From Epichloe hybrida (Eukaryota > Ascomycota > Sordariomycetes > Hypocreales > Clavicipitaceae), in the NCBI GenBank assembly GCA_019022495.1, contig JAFEKR010000002.1:124001-188000 (forward strand): a DNA stretch of 64,000 nucleotides, given 5' to 3'. A program made the position numbers and the translations under genes. The notes under the pieces were generated by a model. The model saw only the letters and a program-made list of their open reading frames with translations. It searched no databases and had not been told where the DNA came from. Positions 12,795-24,779 of the stretch are shown piece after piece. Within the stretch, counting starts at the first letter, position 1. Every line of letters begins with the position of its first letter.

Positions 12795-13159
12795 CCTTCT
12801 GCACAAGACATCGCTTCAAGAGTATATCACCGGACTACTCAGTCACCAGTGAACAATTGTACCGTTCTGAGCCGAGGGGCCAGCCTCGCGTTTCAACACT
12901 TGAGCGCTACGAGACCACGGATACCTGCGTAATGTTACACGACATGACATGACTTCTCTTCCCATGTCGGCCAATCGGAAGTTTCTTCAATTTGTTATGT
13001 ATGGCATGTTTTCGACAAGGATACCGGCGTCAGTCTTAAGTCGCCGATTAGTCGCCGAAGGCAACAGGAGGGTCGGACGGACCCAACCACATACATACAC
13101 AACCTACAATTTCGCTGGCAAACATGGCCTGACTGCGAACTTCTCACTGTCATGATTAG
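12795..13159 (+). promoter_or_regulatory. Upstream region of gliT-like gene
   Basis: GC-balanced sequence between the right LTR and the first ETP gene. It holds several TCGG and CCGA half-sites (12968, 13045-13077), but none in the TCGG-N3-CCGA spacing of the GliZ/SirZ motif. No TATA box can be assigned. The retroelement has removed the original distal promoter to more than 5.9 kb away. Confidence 0.4.
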
Positions 13160-14247
13160 ATGGAATTCTCCAAAGTCATTTCAATTTTCTCACCACTCTC
13201 ATCCATTGGCTTCTCGTCCAACATGTCCGCGTGCAGTGTTGTAGACGCCCTGATCGTCGGCGGAGGCCCTGCCGGCTTGAGCGCTGCTCTGGCTTTCGCC
13301 CGTCAGAACCAGACTGCTGTTGTCTTTGACAATGGCAAGTATCGCAACGCGGCAGCTGATTTTATGCATCTGATTCCTGGATGGGATCACAAGCCTCCCA
13401 GTGACTTCCGCTCCACGGCGCGGTCACAGATTACTCAGCACTATGGTGCCATTCGCATCTTGGAGAATGCCAATATTGTTGCGGCCAAGAAGACGAATGA
13501 GGGGACTTTCCAACTTTCCGATGAGAGTGGAAAGTCTTGGAGCGGAAGGAAAGTGATTCTTGCAACTGGCGTGGAGGATGTGATGCTGGACATACCCGGG
13601 TATGCCGAACTTTGGGGCAAAGCCATGTAAGTACTGACGTGGGGGGACTATGTCGTCGCGTCCCAGACGCTGATTCCTGTTTCAGCTTTCATTGTCTATA
13701 CTGCAAAGGTTACGAGCAGCGAGGCGCGACTGCTGGCGTTCTTGCGGTCGGTCCGCTAGGAAACGTCAACACCGCTCTTCACATAGCCCGCCAAGAAACG
13801 GCCCTGAGTAAATCCGTCACGCTCTACTGCAACGGAAATGAGACTCTGGCGGGTGAGATAGTTGCGGGCTTCGGTACCGCAACAAACATGAAGACCGATA
13901 CACGAAAAATTAAGGAGTTTGCTGCCGGCAGTGGAGGGAAAGGTGTTGTGATTCGGTTTGAAGATGGCTCAGAGGTGGCGGAGGATTATCTCGCTCATCA
14001 GCCGCCGACAAAGCCTAGGGGGAACTTGGCCGATGAGCTTGGGCTGGAGAAGGTACCTAACGGCGAGGTGAAAGTATCGAGTCCCTTCCAGCAAGCCAGT
14101 GTGCGTGGAGTTTTCGCCGCTGGCGACAACGGCGCCATGCTGAAGAATGTACCGAATGCTCTATTCAGCGGCCATGTAGCCGGGCAAATGGCTTCCACAC
14201 AGCTTTTGGCCGACTTGAACGGCCAAAAGCCGCTTTTCCCTCTGTAG
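13160..14247 (+). CDS. gliT: Gliotoxin-sulfhydryl-oxidase-like thioredoxin-reductase fold protein (GliT type)
   Basis: FAD-dependent dithiol oxidase that closes the disulfide bridge of ETPs and protects the producer from the free dithiol. Exons 13160-13626 and 13686-14247, with a 59-nt GT-AG intron; 342 residues, or 321 from the internal ATG at 13223. The FAD motif GGGPAG lies at residues 34-39. The redox pair is C159-L-Y-C162 in the context HCLYCKGYEQRG, which is the GliT form and differs from bacterial thioredoxin reductases (CATC). Length agrees with GliT (about 334). Both cysteines are present and no frame breaks are seen. It is first in the cluster and in tandem with the NRPS. As GliT also gives self-resistance, it may be kept even if product formation is lost. 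The choice between the two start codons is open. Confidence 0.9.
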
Positions 14248-14608
14248 ATGACACAGATTATTGGAAGCGTTGAGCCGTGGGCAAACCTGCACTAGTATTT
14301 TTTTCCTCGGTCACGATAAATCTTGGCAGACTCTGAATTGACTCATAAATTAAGACTGAAAATATCATCAGGACGTATAGATGTTCGATTCTATCACGGT
14401 GTTTGCGCTCTTTGTGGTTGCTTACATCGGCCGATTCATCGACGTAGACGGTCCCGAAATAAGCGCCGAACCCTGAAGGTGGGCGGACCGCAATTTGTTA
14501 ATTGACCGAGATCGTTCTTTCAAATAAGTAGCAATCAGAGCCATGTTATTATGCGCCAAACAATTTTCGTCCCAACTTTTACCCTTGCGCTCAGTTGATG
14601 CTGCAGGG
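14248..14608 (+). promoter_or_regulatory. gliT-gliP intergenic region
   Basis: About 360 bp between the oxidoreductase stop and the preferred NRPS start. It contains TCGGTCACGA near 14310 and TCGGCCGA near 14428, both imperfect relatives of the ETP regulator motif. No gene is evident. Confidence 0.35.
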
Positions 14609-17600
14609 ATGGCCCCGAATCCCGTCTCCGTGTATGACCTCATACGCAATCATGCCAGTGACCAGCCCGACTCATTGGCAGTTTCCAAGAATGAACGATC
14701 GATGACTTATGGACAGCTAGAGAATGCGTCGCTTTGTGTTGCTCAGATTCTCACAGACCGGGGCTTGGGGCGAGGAGATGTTATCCCGTTGCTTACCTCA
14801 CGTTGCCTCGAGATGGTGGCTTGTAGCCTTGCAATCCTTAGAATTGGAGCAACACTGGTGCCAATGGAGTCTGGAACTTGGAGCTCCGACAGAATTGAAA
14901 CCGTCTTGTCATCTTTGGACTATAAAGCCTTGCTCGTGACGACGGAAACAGAACAGCTACAGCCTCTGACGAAAGCCATCTACATTCACGACATGGAAAA
15001 ATTGCTCTTGGAAGGCAATGATGGAATGGATGAGTCTGCATTCCATGGCGCATCGTTGATAAACACGGACTTGGCCTATATCATTTTCACTTCTGGCACT
15101 ACCGGCGCACCAAAAGGTGTCATGGTTTCGCACGAAAGCCTTTTGAACTATGTTTGGCCGGCCCACGCTGATAATGCACCGTTTAATCTGGGAGCGAAAC
15201 CGTCAGACACCAGTCTGCTGTTATTCTCGGTGGCCTTTGATGGTAAGATCCCCCGCGCCCGACCAATGTGATGCATCTACGGGCAGCCCTGAGCGAACTA
15301 CAACATTTCTTCTAATAACAATAAGCGTTCTATGGAGTCTTGTTTAGTACATTGTGCAATGGGGGCCATGTCCTGCTCTCAGAACCCACAACGTTCATCG
15401 ACGATGCGAAAAGATGCACACTTCTCCCAGCAACGCCAACGCTACTTGGAACAATGAACGATGGGGCACCTTACAGTAATGTTCGGAGTATCTTCATCGG
15501 CGGGGAAGCTCCAACGCCAGAATTGGTCCGGAAGTGGTGGACACCGCGCCGTCGCATGTGGAATGCTTATGGCCCTACAGAAGCGACGATATCCATTACA
15601 ATGGCAGAGCTGCGACCGGACATGCCGATTACGTTGGGAAAGCCAATTCGTAATAGCAGATTAGTCTTGCTGGATTCTAGCCTGGAAGAATCCACAGAAG
15701 GAGAACTAGGCATTATCGGCTCGGGAGTTCTGGCTCGCGGTTACTATGAGAATCCAGAGCAGACAAACGAAAAGTTCATCATGTGGAAAGATCAACGACT
15801 CTATCGTACCGGCGATATGGCGAAATGGACTCAGCATGGACTCGTATTTCTTGGCCGCAAGGATCAGATGGTCAAGAACCGCGGATTCCTCATCAACCTC
15901 GAGGCCGAGGTTCTTCCTGCGCTGTTGTCGCAGGAAAATGTCAAATCTGCAACAGCAATGATGTATCGCCAGAAACTCATTGCTTTCGTCACACCCGAGC
16001 AAGTCGATGGGGAGAACTTGCGCCGAGCTCTCCTTCAGCATATTGACCAGTTCCTTGTCCCCGACGAGATACACAGTAGAGATCAATTGCCACAGACAAC
16101 AAATGCCAAGGTCGATAACAAAGCTCTGCATCAGGAGCTGATACAGAAAGATGCACACGATGACAAATCTGACGTTTCGCCAGCTCAAACGAAGCTCGAC
16201 TTGTTCAAATCAGCAATCGCAGATGCTCTCGGCATCCCAACTCGCTTGGTTAGATATGAGCTTTCGTTTACGGACCTGGGCGGGAACTCGCTGCTTGCAA
16301 TAAAAGTACTTTCACTCATCAGACAGAGGGGCCTTTCGCTAGCGATGCCTTCTCTCTTTCTGTTACCGACGTTGTCCGAAGTCTCGAACAACCTCATTGA
16401 ACTCGATGATCTAGACTCCGAGGGCGACGGTGTGCGACGACCTGAAAAGTCCGTCGCCGGCGAGAAGCATGCGCCGAATGCCACTCCAGAGCCCCTTACA
16501 AACAACCGTACTTTAATGACAGATGTCCAAAAAGGGATGATCAGATCAACACTTAATGATCCGCCGGCTGGGTACATGCTCATCTCAATTGCTCTTCACC
16601 AATCGGCTGTCGACGTTCAAGCTCAAAGCCTCAGCGATGCGGTGCGAAACGTGCTTCAGCGACATGACATCTTCTCATCCTCTTTTGACTTGGTTGAGGG
16701 CGCCATTGTGAAGAACCAAAGCTATGTGCATGATTGGACGGTCAAGACCGCCAGTGCCTTAACAATGAAGGACGTTTTGTGGGAAGAGACCGAGCAGCTA
16801 CTCGAGAGAACGAAGACTAGCGATGCGTCGAAGGAGCTGTTCATGCCAGTGAATGCTTTCAAACTTGTACTGGGAGAGAGTGAAGACTCTATTGTTCTCT
16901 GGCTGGTTCATCATGCTCTCGTGGATGGCTGGTCGATCGGAAGCATTCTGCAGGACATCCGACTGCACCTGTTCGCTGGAGAAGACATCAATGTAACCCG
17001 GCCACGGCAATTTTGCGACTACTCTGCTGCTCTGACTTCGCATTTGGGAATATCTCATGCCAGCGCGAGACGTTTCTGGACGCAGTCAATGGAGGGCCTA
17101 CTCGATGGGACTGAACTTAGAGTCGCGCGGCTTGATAGCATACAATGCGACAAGGAACAGTTTGGGAATCATCGATTGAGCCTCGGTCTTTCTGTGGCCC
17201 AGGTCGAGGCCATGACCAAGTCCCTCGGCTACAGCCCTGCAGTCGTCCTGCATGCAGCCTGGGCGCTGCTGCTGAGCAGATATGCATGCGAGGAGGCAGT
17301 CGTCTTTGGAGGTGTTTTTTCGGCGAGAAACTTGGATGTGTCAAGTGTAGACGAAATTGTCGGACCCTTGATCAATACGTGTCCATTCCCAGTGCGGATG
17401 CAGATGTCAGACAGCAAGGCGGACTTTCTCAGCAATGTTCAGTCACTGCTGTTCCAGATTGCCAAGTACCAATGGTCTGCTTCTCAAGTACTGCAGGAAA
17501 TTGCTTCGGGTAGCCTTTCGCGAATTTTCTCGACGGCTCTCTTCTTGGAGTATGATTTACCCGTGTACAAGAGCCCTGAGCAACCAGCGCTATCCGTACT

Positions 17601-20600
17601 ATCCACGTGGACTTATGATCGGACGGACTGGCCAGAGTTCGGCCTGACGATGCAAGTACAAGATGGGGAGGAGTCTTTGGTGTTTCGGGCAGTGTATAAG
17701 CGCTCTCAATACGAGTCACACATTGTTTCGAGCCTCCTTGACCACTTCAAGAACATCTGCTTGTCTCTTCTCAGTCCTATCTCGACAACTCTGGCTGAAG
17801 TGAATAGCACGATGCTTGACATGAAGGAGACATTGTGCTTGACACGCATCTCTACCTCACTCTTTGCACCATACTCCGCTCATCCAACACTGAAGGCCGC
17901 ATTCGAGGCTGGAGTCGACACTTGGCCACATTCGATTGCGATAAAGTCAACGCTAGGCGAGCTCTCATACAAAGAAGTGGAAAATGCGTCGAATGCGCTC
18001 GCAAGATCCATTGCATCAATGGTTCGACCGCGAGAGGTGGTGGCTCTGTTGGGCGATGGGAGCCAGAACTGGCTTCTTGGTGTCTTATCAATCATAAAAG
18101 CCGGCGCAACCTATTTACCACTCGATACGAAGCTTCCTCCACAACGTATGGAGTCCATGTTGGAAACAGCCAATGCAGCGCTGTGCATCTACCCTAATGC
18201 AGAGTGCCTCGACGTCTTTTCTTGTCTACCTGGGCGGAAATTCCTGCTTGATGAACTTCTAGACGGTGGAAAAGCAAGTAATGATACAGCGGACAGACTG
18301 GAAACCATTACAGAGACTGATGACTATGCATACTTGATGTTCACGTCTGGATCGACAGGCACCCCAAAAGGCATCATGGTTACTCACCGCGCCACCATGT
18401 CTCATCTTTCCTTTGGACCAGCGAGACTACATGCTCGAGACTTGCACAGATATTCTCTGCTGGATTGGTCAACATCGCAGAGATATTCGGCACACTGTGT
18501 TATGGTTCTCAAAGACCCTGCTGACCCGTTTGCACACCTCAGTCAGGTCCATGCCACGATGATCACGCCTTCCTTCCTCTCGGTACTCTCGCCAAAAGAT
18601 CTTCAGAATCTTGACACCATTTACTTGATAGGGGAAGCTGTTCCTCAGGAGCTCGCCGACCGATGGTCCGCTGGAAGGACTCTCTACAACTTTTACGGGC
18701 CATGTGAATGTACGATAGCTGTTTCATACGCTCGACTCGTGCCTGGAAAGGCAGTGACACTCGGCAAAACAGTACCTCGTGTTGGTGCTTATGTACTCGA
18801 CCACCTCTCTCGGCCAGCCCCCGTTGGTGTCATTGGAGAAATCTGCCTCTTTGGAGTTCAAGTTATGGAGGGGTATATTGGCAAAGATGCCGAAGAGATG
18901 ACGAAGAAAGTCTTTGTCCAAGATCCGTTCCGTCACGGGCATCGCATGTATCAGACTCCTGGGAGGACTGAGAGCATGGACACGCTTCGTTGGTCGGGCC
19001 GATGATCAAGTCAAAGTTCGATACCGAGTGGAGTTGGAGGAGATCGAGCGTTTCAAGCGATTCGTGGCCCACACCGGAAAACGCAACGATTTCGGATGTT
19101 TACAATCTTTTGCGTCGAGAATTGCCAAACTATGCAATACCTCAATCAATAACCGCACTCCCGTCATTTCCGATCACGCCGAACCAAAAGCTGGATCGCA
19201 AGGCCCTTATGCGCTCAATTGAATCCCCTCACCCAACCGAAGCGGCGAGATTCGATGAGATGGAGCTATTGATCTCGCGAGTCTGGCGAGAGGTCCTTGA
19301 TCTCGACGAGGAATTTCCGCTCTCAACCCAGGACGAGTTCCTTAGCATTGGTGGAAACTCGTTGAAACAGATCGCCGCAGCGCAAAAGGTGTACTCCAAA
19401 ATGGGGTTAAGAATACCCTTGGGTATCTTCATTCTGAACACTCGCATAGAGTCACTGGCTGCGGCCATCCAGGAACACCTCAAAAAGAACGGACAATTGG
19501 ATACTGGCCGGATTTCTTTTGCGCAGTTTTCGAAGCAATCAAGGCCATATGACTCAAAGTTGTCATACTTGGAGGAAGAATTCATGAGAATGCATAATCA
19601 GTCTTCGAGCAAGTCGGCTTTCAATGTTGCCCACAAGATCTCATTTTCCGGGAATATCAGTTCAAGCCATTTAGCTCGTGCTCTGCAGATTGTTCTTTCG
19701 CGACACGACATCCTGAACGCCACTTACAAAAATGAGGATGGCTTAACGCGGAGGATTATAGGCAGGAAAGTATTCGAGGTGGACTGGCTACATGTGTCTG
19801 ACCCCGAGGCAAATGATGGTTATGTTGACCGGGCGTTCGATCTTACCGAGTCCGCCATGCGAGTCGCGCTCACAGAAACGCCAAACCGAACGGAACTCAT
19901 TCTTGTTCAACACCACATCATGACCGACCAGGTATCAACGCAAATACTGTTGACTGAAGTAGGTGACATATATCGTGCCTTGATCAGCAATGCAGAGGTC
20001 GATAGCTCCGATCGACCTGTCGTTCAATATAGTGACTGGGCATCGTGGAGGGAATCTCAGCTACAAAGAGCGCTTGAAAGCGACATTTGCAAGTTTTGGC
20101 ACGCACAATTGGAGCATCGTGGAAGAGAATTTTTAAACATCATCCGATCCCCGGACTTTAGCCCCGGAACGGCTCGCTCGGTTCCCAGGCGACTGAAACG
20201 CAATGGCTCGGACTCTTCGATCGAATTCTATCTAGCGGCGACCGCATGGGCTCTGAGAAGCACTCTGGGGTTTGGCGACATAAGCTTTGGAGTACCATTC
20301 ATGGACCGACTGGAGCCGGGAACAGAGCAACTATTGGGCGTGTTCTTGGATGCGCTCCCTGTGCGCGTGAAGATGGAGGAATCCCAGTCCATGCAGACAA
20401 TGGTGCCGATGGTTCGAAGCACTCTCAAATCTGTACTGGCTCATGCAGTTCCGTCGTTTCATATTAGGGAGCTAGCTGGAGAAGACCTGCTCTTTGACGT
20501 CATGATCGTATGTAACCGATTCGAGGATCGCGTAATTCGGAACATGGAGCTCCCCGGAGTGTCGATTGAAGTTCAGTCAATGAGAGCCAAAGGGGCCAAA

Positions 20601-20729
20601 TTTCCGCTCCTGGTGGAATTTCATGAAGGCAAAGATGATGTTATTTTGGAAGTGGAATACTCCAAACACATTTTCACGGACAGTGTTATGGCACAGTTTC
20701 TGGAGAAACTCGACATTTCTCTCAGCTAA
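14609..20729 (+). CDS. gliP: ETP diketopiperazine-forming NRPS (GliP type), second A domain disrupted
   Basis: Bimodular NRPS expected to condense two amino acids (in gliotoxin Phe and Ser) into the diketopiperazine core. Preferred start 14609; an in-frame ATG at 14543 adds 22 residues. Intron 15243-15325 (83 nt). Order: A1 (TSGTTGAPKG near 15089, TGD, A10 Lys present), T1 (LGGNSLLAI near 16280), C1 (HHALVDG near 16910), A2 (TSGSTGTPKG near 18345), T2 (GGNSLKQI near 19350), C2 (HHIMTDQ near 19915), stop at 20727. A1 to C1 look intact. Inside A2 the frame changes several times: around 18468-18520, at about 18957 where the Gly-Asp of the A7 motif is absent, and at about 19070. Each change comes with missing residues. 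The terminal T3 domain of GliP is also absent, the stop lying 35 bp from the convergent gliI-like gene. The cause is pseudogenisation or assembly error. Confidence 0.85.
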
Positions 20730-20763
20730 AGTGCTTATTTTCTCCTGAAAATTTCTTTTCAAA

Positions 20764-22187
20764 TCATCCCAGTTTAGTTTGTCCGACATGTGTTCGTCTA
20801 AACTCATCGATGCAAACAGAGATCCGTTCGAGGCCCTTTTCAAGCTTTTCTGCCTCCCTAGATGGAACAGGGCATAGCCTGGCAAATACGTACATGCCAC
20901 TTTCCGCAGGGACGTGTTCTACCCCACGCTCTTGCATGAACGTGGCTACCATCGAATAGGCTGAAGTTAAGAGCTCTCTACCGCGAGTATTCACGTACTC
21001 TATGTTGCTCTCCTTTAAGATAATCTTCTGTGCTACGATTGTAGCCATGTTTGATGTCTGGCAGTGAGTACTCAGAGCGCCGCTCATAACGACGTCGCGA
21101 TTTTCTTGGGAGATAAAGGCGCCCTGATAACTTCTTAGGATATGAAGACATGCACACATTTTGGAGTACTTACCAAGCGGACACCATTGCACCCAAAGTC
21201 TTTACTCAGACTGTACAGGACATGAACGAGGCCCTTGGCGTGAGTCGTGTCCAGTGAAAGTGCCGAGACGAAGTTGGCAACTGAGTTACTTGTCGTCGGT
21301 TTGGCATGCTGGGAAAGTGCGTAGACCTCATCGGATATTAGATGGATGCTGGTCTCGGCGCAAAAGTCCAAAGTGGTCTGCAGCGTCTCTTGCAGATAGT
21401 TGCGACCCAGAGGATTATGAGGATTGCAAATTATCAGGCCCTTTACCGGAATTGCAGCGGTCGCCAGGGCTGCTTCGTAGTAATTGATGCTCCGAATACC
21501 GAAGAAGTCGGCGAATGGTATCTGCACTATGACAGGTACGGTATCATTGTGAACTGAAATGGAAAGATCAAGTCCAGGCCAGTAAGGCGCAGCGATGAGG
21601 ATTCCATCACCGGGGTCGCATATTTCACCAATCAAGGCATTCAGTGCGAAACAACCACCAGCACCCAGAACAATGTGGGACTTGTCAACTTTGAGCCGAG
21701 GATTGAAGTGGGCATTGGCGAGGTCGGCGATGAGGCCTCGGACTCTCGGGCAGCCTCCAACGCCCTCACTGTAGGCCAAGTCCTAGCCAGGCATGGTCGG
21801 CAGTTCAGTACAATGATGTCTATAAGGGAGGGGAGGCACAAAGTGAGATGAATCAATTGTTCTTCGACGGCGACTTACATGACTAGACCAAGAAAATGTG
21901 CTGAGGCTATTGTTCAAGTCCGAAAGGAGGAGCTCTTTCATCAAAAGCTGGTTTTCCGCAGTGCTCAAGTCAATGACACTGGTATCACCATATAGAAGCG
22001 CGCCGTGATTATCCAATAGCTTCGGTATCAGGACCTGATTGCGTTTCAGCGACCGTTTCGAAAGCATTGCGCCAAAATATTTCTTCAGTGCCAGTGAGTG
22101 AATGGGGTTTAACCAAGACACGAGATACGAGCAGGCTGCATAAACAAAAAACGTGGCCACGTAATATTGACTGGTCCGTGGTGACAT
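20764..22187 (-). CDS. gliI: PLP-dependent C-S bis-lyase, ACC-synthase/aminotransferase fold (GliI type)
   Basis: In the gliotoxin pathway GliI splits the C-S bonds of the bis-cysteine intermediate to give the dithiol. Exons 22187-21879, 21782-21174 and 21123-20764; introns 96 and 50 nt, both phase 0; about 425 residues. Fold-type I landmarks are YSEG near the start of exon 2, CNPHNPLG, SDEVYAL, and the PLP lysine in SLSKDFGCNGVRLG spanning the second splice site. The first exon has a hydrophobic N-terminus; an internal Met at 22067 would remove it. The C-terminal domain looks short. After GMYVFARL the sequence goes almost directly to the final helix, without the usual stretch carrying the substrate-carboxylate arginine. 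It converges on the NRPS with only 34 bp between stops and is divergent from the prenyltransferase. Confidence 0.85.
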
Positions 22188-22506
22188 AATCGCCGAGCTG
22201 GGGGACAGCTCGGCGTCTTATCCGGGCAAGCCTCCCTGTCACCTAACATAGCCTGCCTCCCAGACGGAGCCCAATCAGAAACCAGTCGAAAGGGGGTTCT
22301 TGGACAATATTGAGTTAGCACTAATGCTGGCTCATGCGAGATCCTGGCCATTGTCATGGAAGGCTCGAAAAAACTTTCCAAACCAGGTAGCACTTGGCGA
22401 GGAATCGTGGATAGTAAGAGAGCCACTTTCCATAAAATGTCGCCTGCAAGCTCACCTTTTCCCTTGGATGCTTTAAGAAGTTTGACAGCTTAACAATAGG
22501 TGCCTC
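22188..22506. promoter_or_regulatory. Bidirectional promoter, gliI-like / prenyltransferase
   Basis: 319 bp between two divergent ATGs. It has a GGGGGACAGCTCGGCG stretch near 22200 with TCGG half-sites but no full TCGG-N3-CCGA. Shared control of the two genes is likely from the geometry. Confidence 0.4.
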
Positions 22507-24079
22507 ATGAGTAGTGACCTTCGTCAGCGAGCCAAAATAGTTAGTGATCTTCATTCCTACAACATGGCTTTAGTGTACGTATATCCTTGGTTTTTCCTTG
22601 ACCATTATGCTTACTTTGAGACGTATAATGACTTTTGCAGTTTCGAAACAATCATCTCTCCGGTCAAATGGATCATCAACGTGACTACTTCAATTCGTTG
22701 GTCAATACTCGGTTCTAACGCCCTCATCAAGAGTTTTGTTGCGAAATCGACCAAGGCGTACGAGTCATCGATTGCGGTCCAAGATGAATACACCATCGAA
22801 AAAGAGTACCATAGAAGACTCTGGGATGATGACGTTGGAAGCATGCTCGCTTTAATGATGAGACTCGCTGGGTACGCAGAAGAATCTCAAGCGATTCACC
22901 GAGTCTTCTTCAAAGAGCACGTTGCACGCTCGCTTGGCCCGTATCCTACGAGAAGCGAGACTAAGGCGCTTTGGAAAAGCTTCATGACTGACGATCACAC
23001 GCCGTTGGAAATGAGTTGGAGCTGGTCCGAAAAGAGTGTTACACCCGTCGTTCGGTATGCAGCAGAACCCATCGGTTGGCTTGCGGGCACCGAGTCGGAC
23101 CCCTTGAATAGCAAGGCTACTGGTATCTGCCTTGGAAACACTCTGCCGTGGGCCCCCAACTTAGATCTCGAGTGGTACAGACACTTCCTTAGCAGCCTTG
23201 TTGTTGCTGACACGAGGAACAAGCAATCAGCACGAACTACTACGGCGACTGAGCCACTGTCGCAAACCTTTATCGCATTTGATCTGGGGAAGGGAAGCAT
23301 GACGGTCAAGTATTATTTTCTTCCAGCCCTCAAGTCGACTGCTTGTTGCAAGACGAACCTCGAATTGATTGAGGAGAGCATTTTGAGAATGCCGGAAACG
23401 GACAATTCCTTGGCAGCCTCCCTGGAAGCAATGACAGCATACATGCGGTCCCAAGCACCGGAAAATCAGCTTCAAGCGGAAATATTTGCGGTCGACTGCG
23501 TCAACCCTGCCGATTCTCGACTCAAGATCTACGTCAGGTCGAGGAACACAACCTTCAATAGCATGCTCGATGTCATGACACTGGGCGGTCGCACCTCCAA
23601 GTTTGCGGATGACACAGTCACTTCTTTGGGAGAACTTTGGTGCGCTTGCTTTGCGGTGGAAAACACGGCGGAGGCTCGGTCCGAGCCGCTCAAAAGTAAA
23701 CATCACCGTACGGGAGGCCTGCTCTACTACTTTGAGCTCAAGCCGGGTGCGAAACTGCCGACATCAAAGGCATATCTGCCAGTCAGGCATTACGCGGAGT
23801 CGGACGATCAGGTTGCAAGGGGACTGTCAGACTATCTCTTGAAACGTGGAAAAGGCCTGGACGGAGGTCTGTCATACTATGAAGGCGTCGCTAAGCTTTG
23901 GTAAGTTTTGGAGTGGCCTCCCATTTGCGCATGCTTGTCTCTGACACAAATATCCCAGTACTCATAGGAGCCTGAGAGATGGCTTGGGCTTTCAGACATA
24001 TATTACATGTGCCGTCAAAAATGACAGGGTGTCTGTCAATGCATATCTTAATCCGGAAACGTTTCGTGGCGTCGCATGA
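22507..24079 (+). CDS. DMATS-type aromatic prenyltransferase
   Basis: ABBA-fold prenyltransferase transferring a dimethylallyl group to an aromatic amino acid or a diketopiperazine. Exons 22507-23900 and 23959-24079 (intron 58 nt); 504 residues, or 485 from the ATG at 22564. Family landmarks: LGPYP and SFMTDDHTPLEMSWSW, the latter with the conserved substrate-side Glu. Further in are VRYAAEP, TFIAFDLGKGSMTVKYYFLP, RLKIYVRS and, in exon 2, DGLGFQTYITCAV followed by AYLNPE. The family usually has 400-460 residues. Here the first 90 or so do not resemble the normal N-terminus, so the start is uncertain. In sirodesmin biosynthesis SirD, same family, O-prenylates tyrosine; gliotoxin clusters have none. 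A prenylated ETP is the natural reading, but the substrate (Tyr, Trp or cyclic dipeptide) cannot be told from sequence. Confidence 0.85.
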
Positions 24080-24779
24080 TTGAGAGAGGAAGCCTGTACT
24101 CTGTTTGTTTTGCTTCAGGATCATATGGAATGCGATAGAATTTTCTTACTCTTTTTTCTTCTTCTTTTTTTCGTGAACGTGAAAATCACTTGATGGGAGT
24201 GAGTGAGTGTAAGCCCACTCTTGCTCGTGAGAACCCAGTTGTAGTGGCGGCAAAACAGCTATGTGAAGTCTGTCTTTGAAAAAAGTACGACTTGGTTTCT
24301 CCAAATTCGCAAACTCGAGCATAAGGTATACCTCCAGAAAAGTCTCATCGTCTGTGGCATGCTTTATTTCGATCATTGGGCATGTACGGAGCTCGCGAAC
24401 TCAATTATAGCGACTATCACGCACGAATCTTGTTGCCCGCGGCTTCTTTGCTCTCCGCCGGCCATTGCGACTATCTACTATCAACACACAAGAGCTCATC
24501 AAAGATATGGTGGCGCAGCAACTGGTGTCAAGGATATGAAGAGGAAGTGAGCGACCGCTGACAGTGCCCCGGCCTCGGTGATTATGTTATGGGCAATCCA
24601 GTCGCCTGAATCGCCGATAGACTGCCCAGGACAGCGCCGACGTCAACGGATGAAGCGAGCTAGTCTTGAAAAGGAAATTAGAATTAAATCAGCCACATGA
24701 GCAGTAGTTGTTGCTAGCATCTTGTTAAATGTTCGAATTGGCGTCTCTTCGACTGGCTAAAAGGTAGCTCTAAACAATC
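24080..24779. other. Prenyltransferase-P450 intergenic region
   Basis: 700 bp with a T-rich stretch near 24150-24170 and two overlapping small open frames (24263-24561) lacking any recognisable motif. It presumably holds the prenyltransferase terminator and the P450 promoter. A CTCGGTGATTATG word lies at 24574, and no TCGG-N3-CCGA site was seen. Confidence 0.4.

Noticed and set aside
15243..15325. Break in the first A domain of the NRPS
   Set aside because: It is an 83-nt GT-AG intron with a CTAAT branch-like site, and the A4 region continues in frame after it.
24263..24561. Small gene between prenyltransferase and P450
   Set aside because: The two overlapping frames have no motifs, no splice partners and no resemblance to GliH; they are probably chance.
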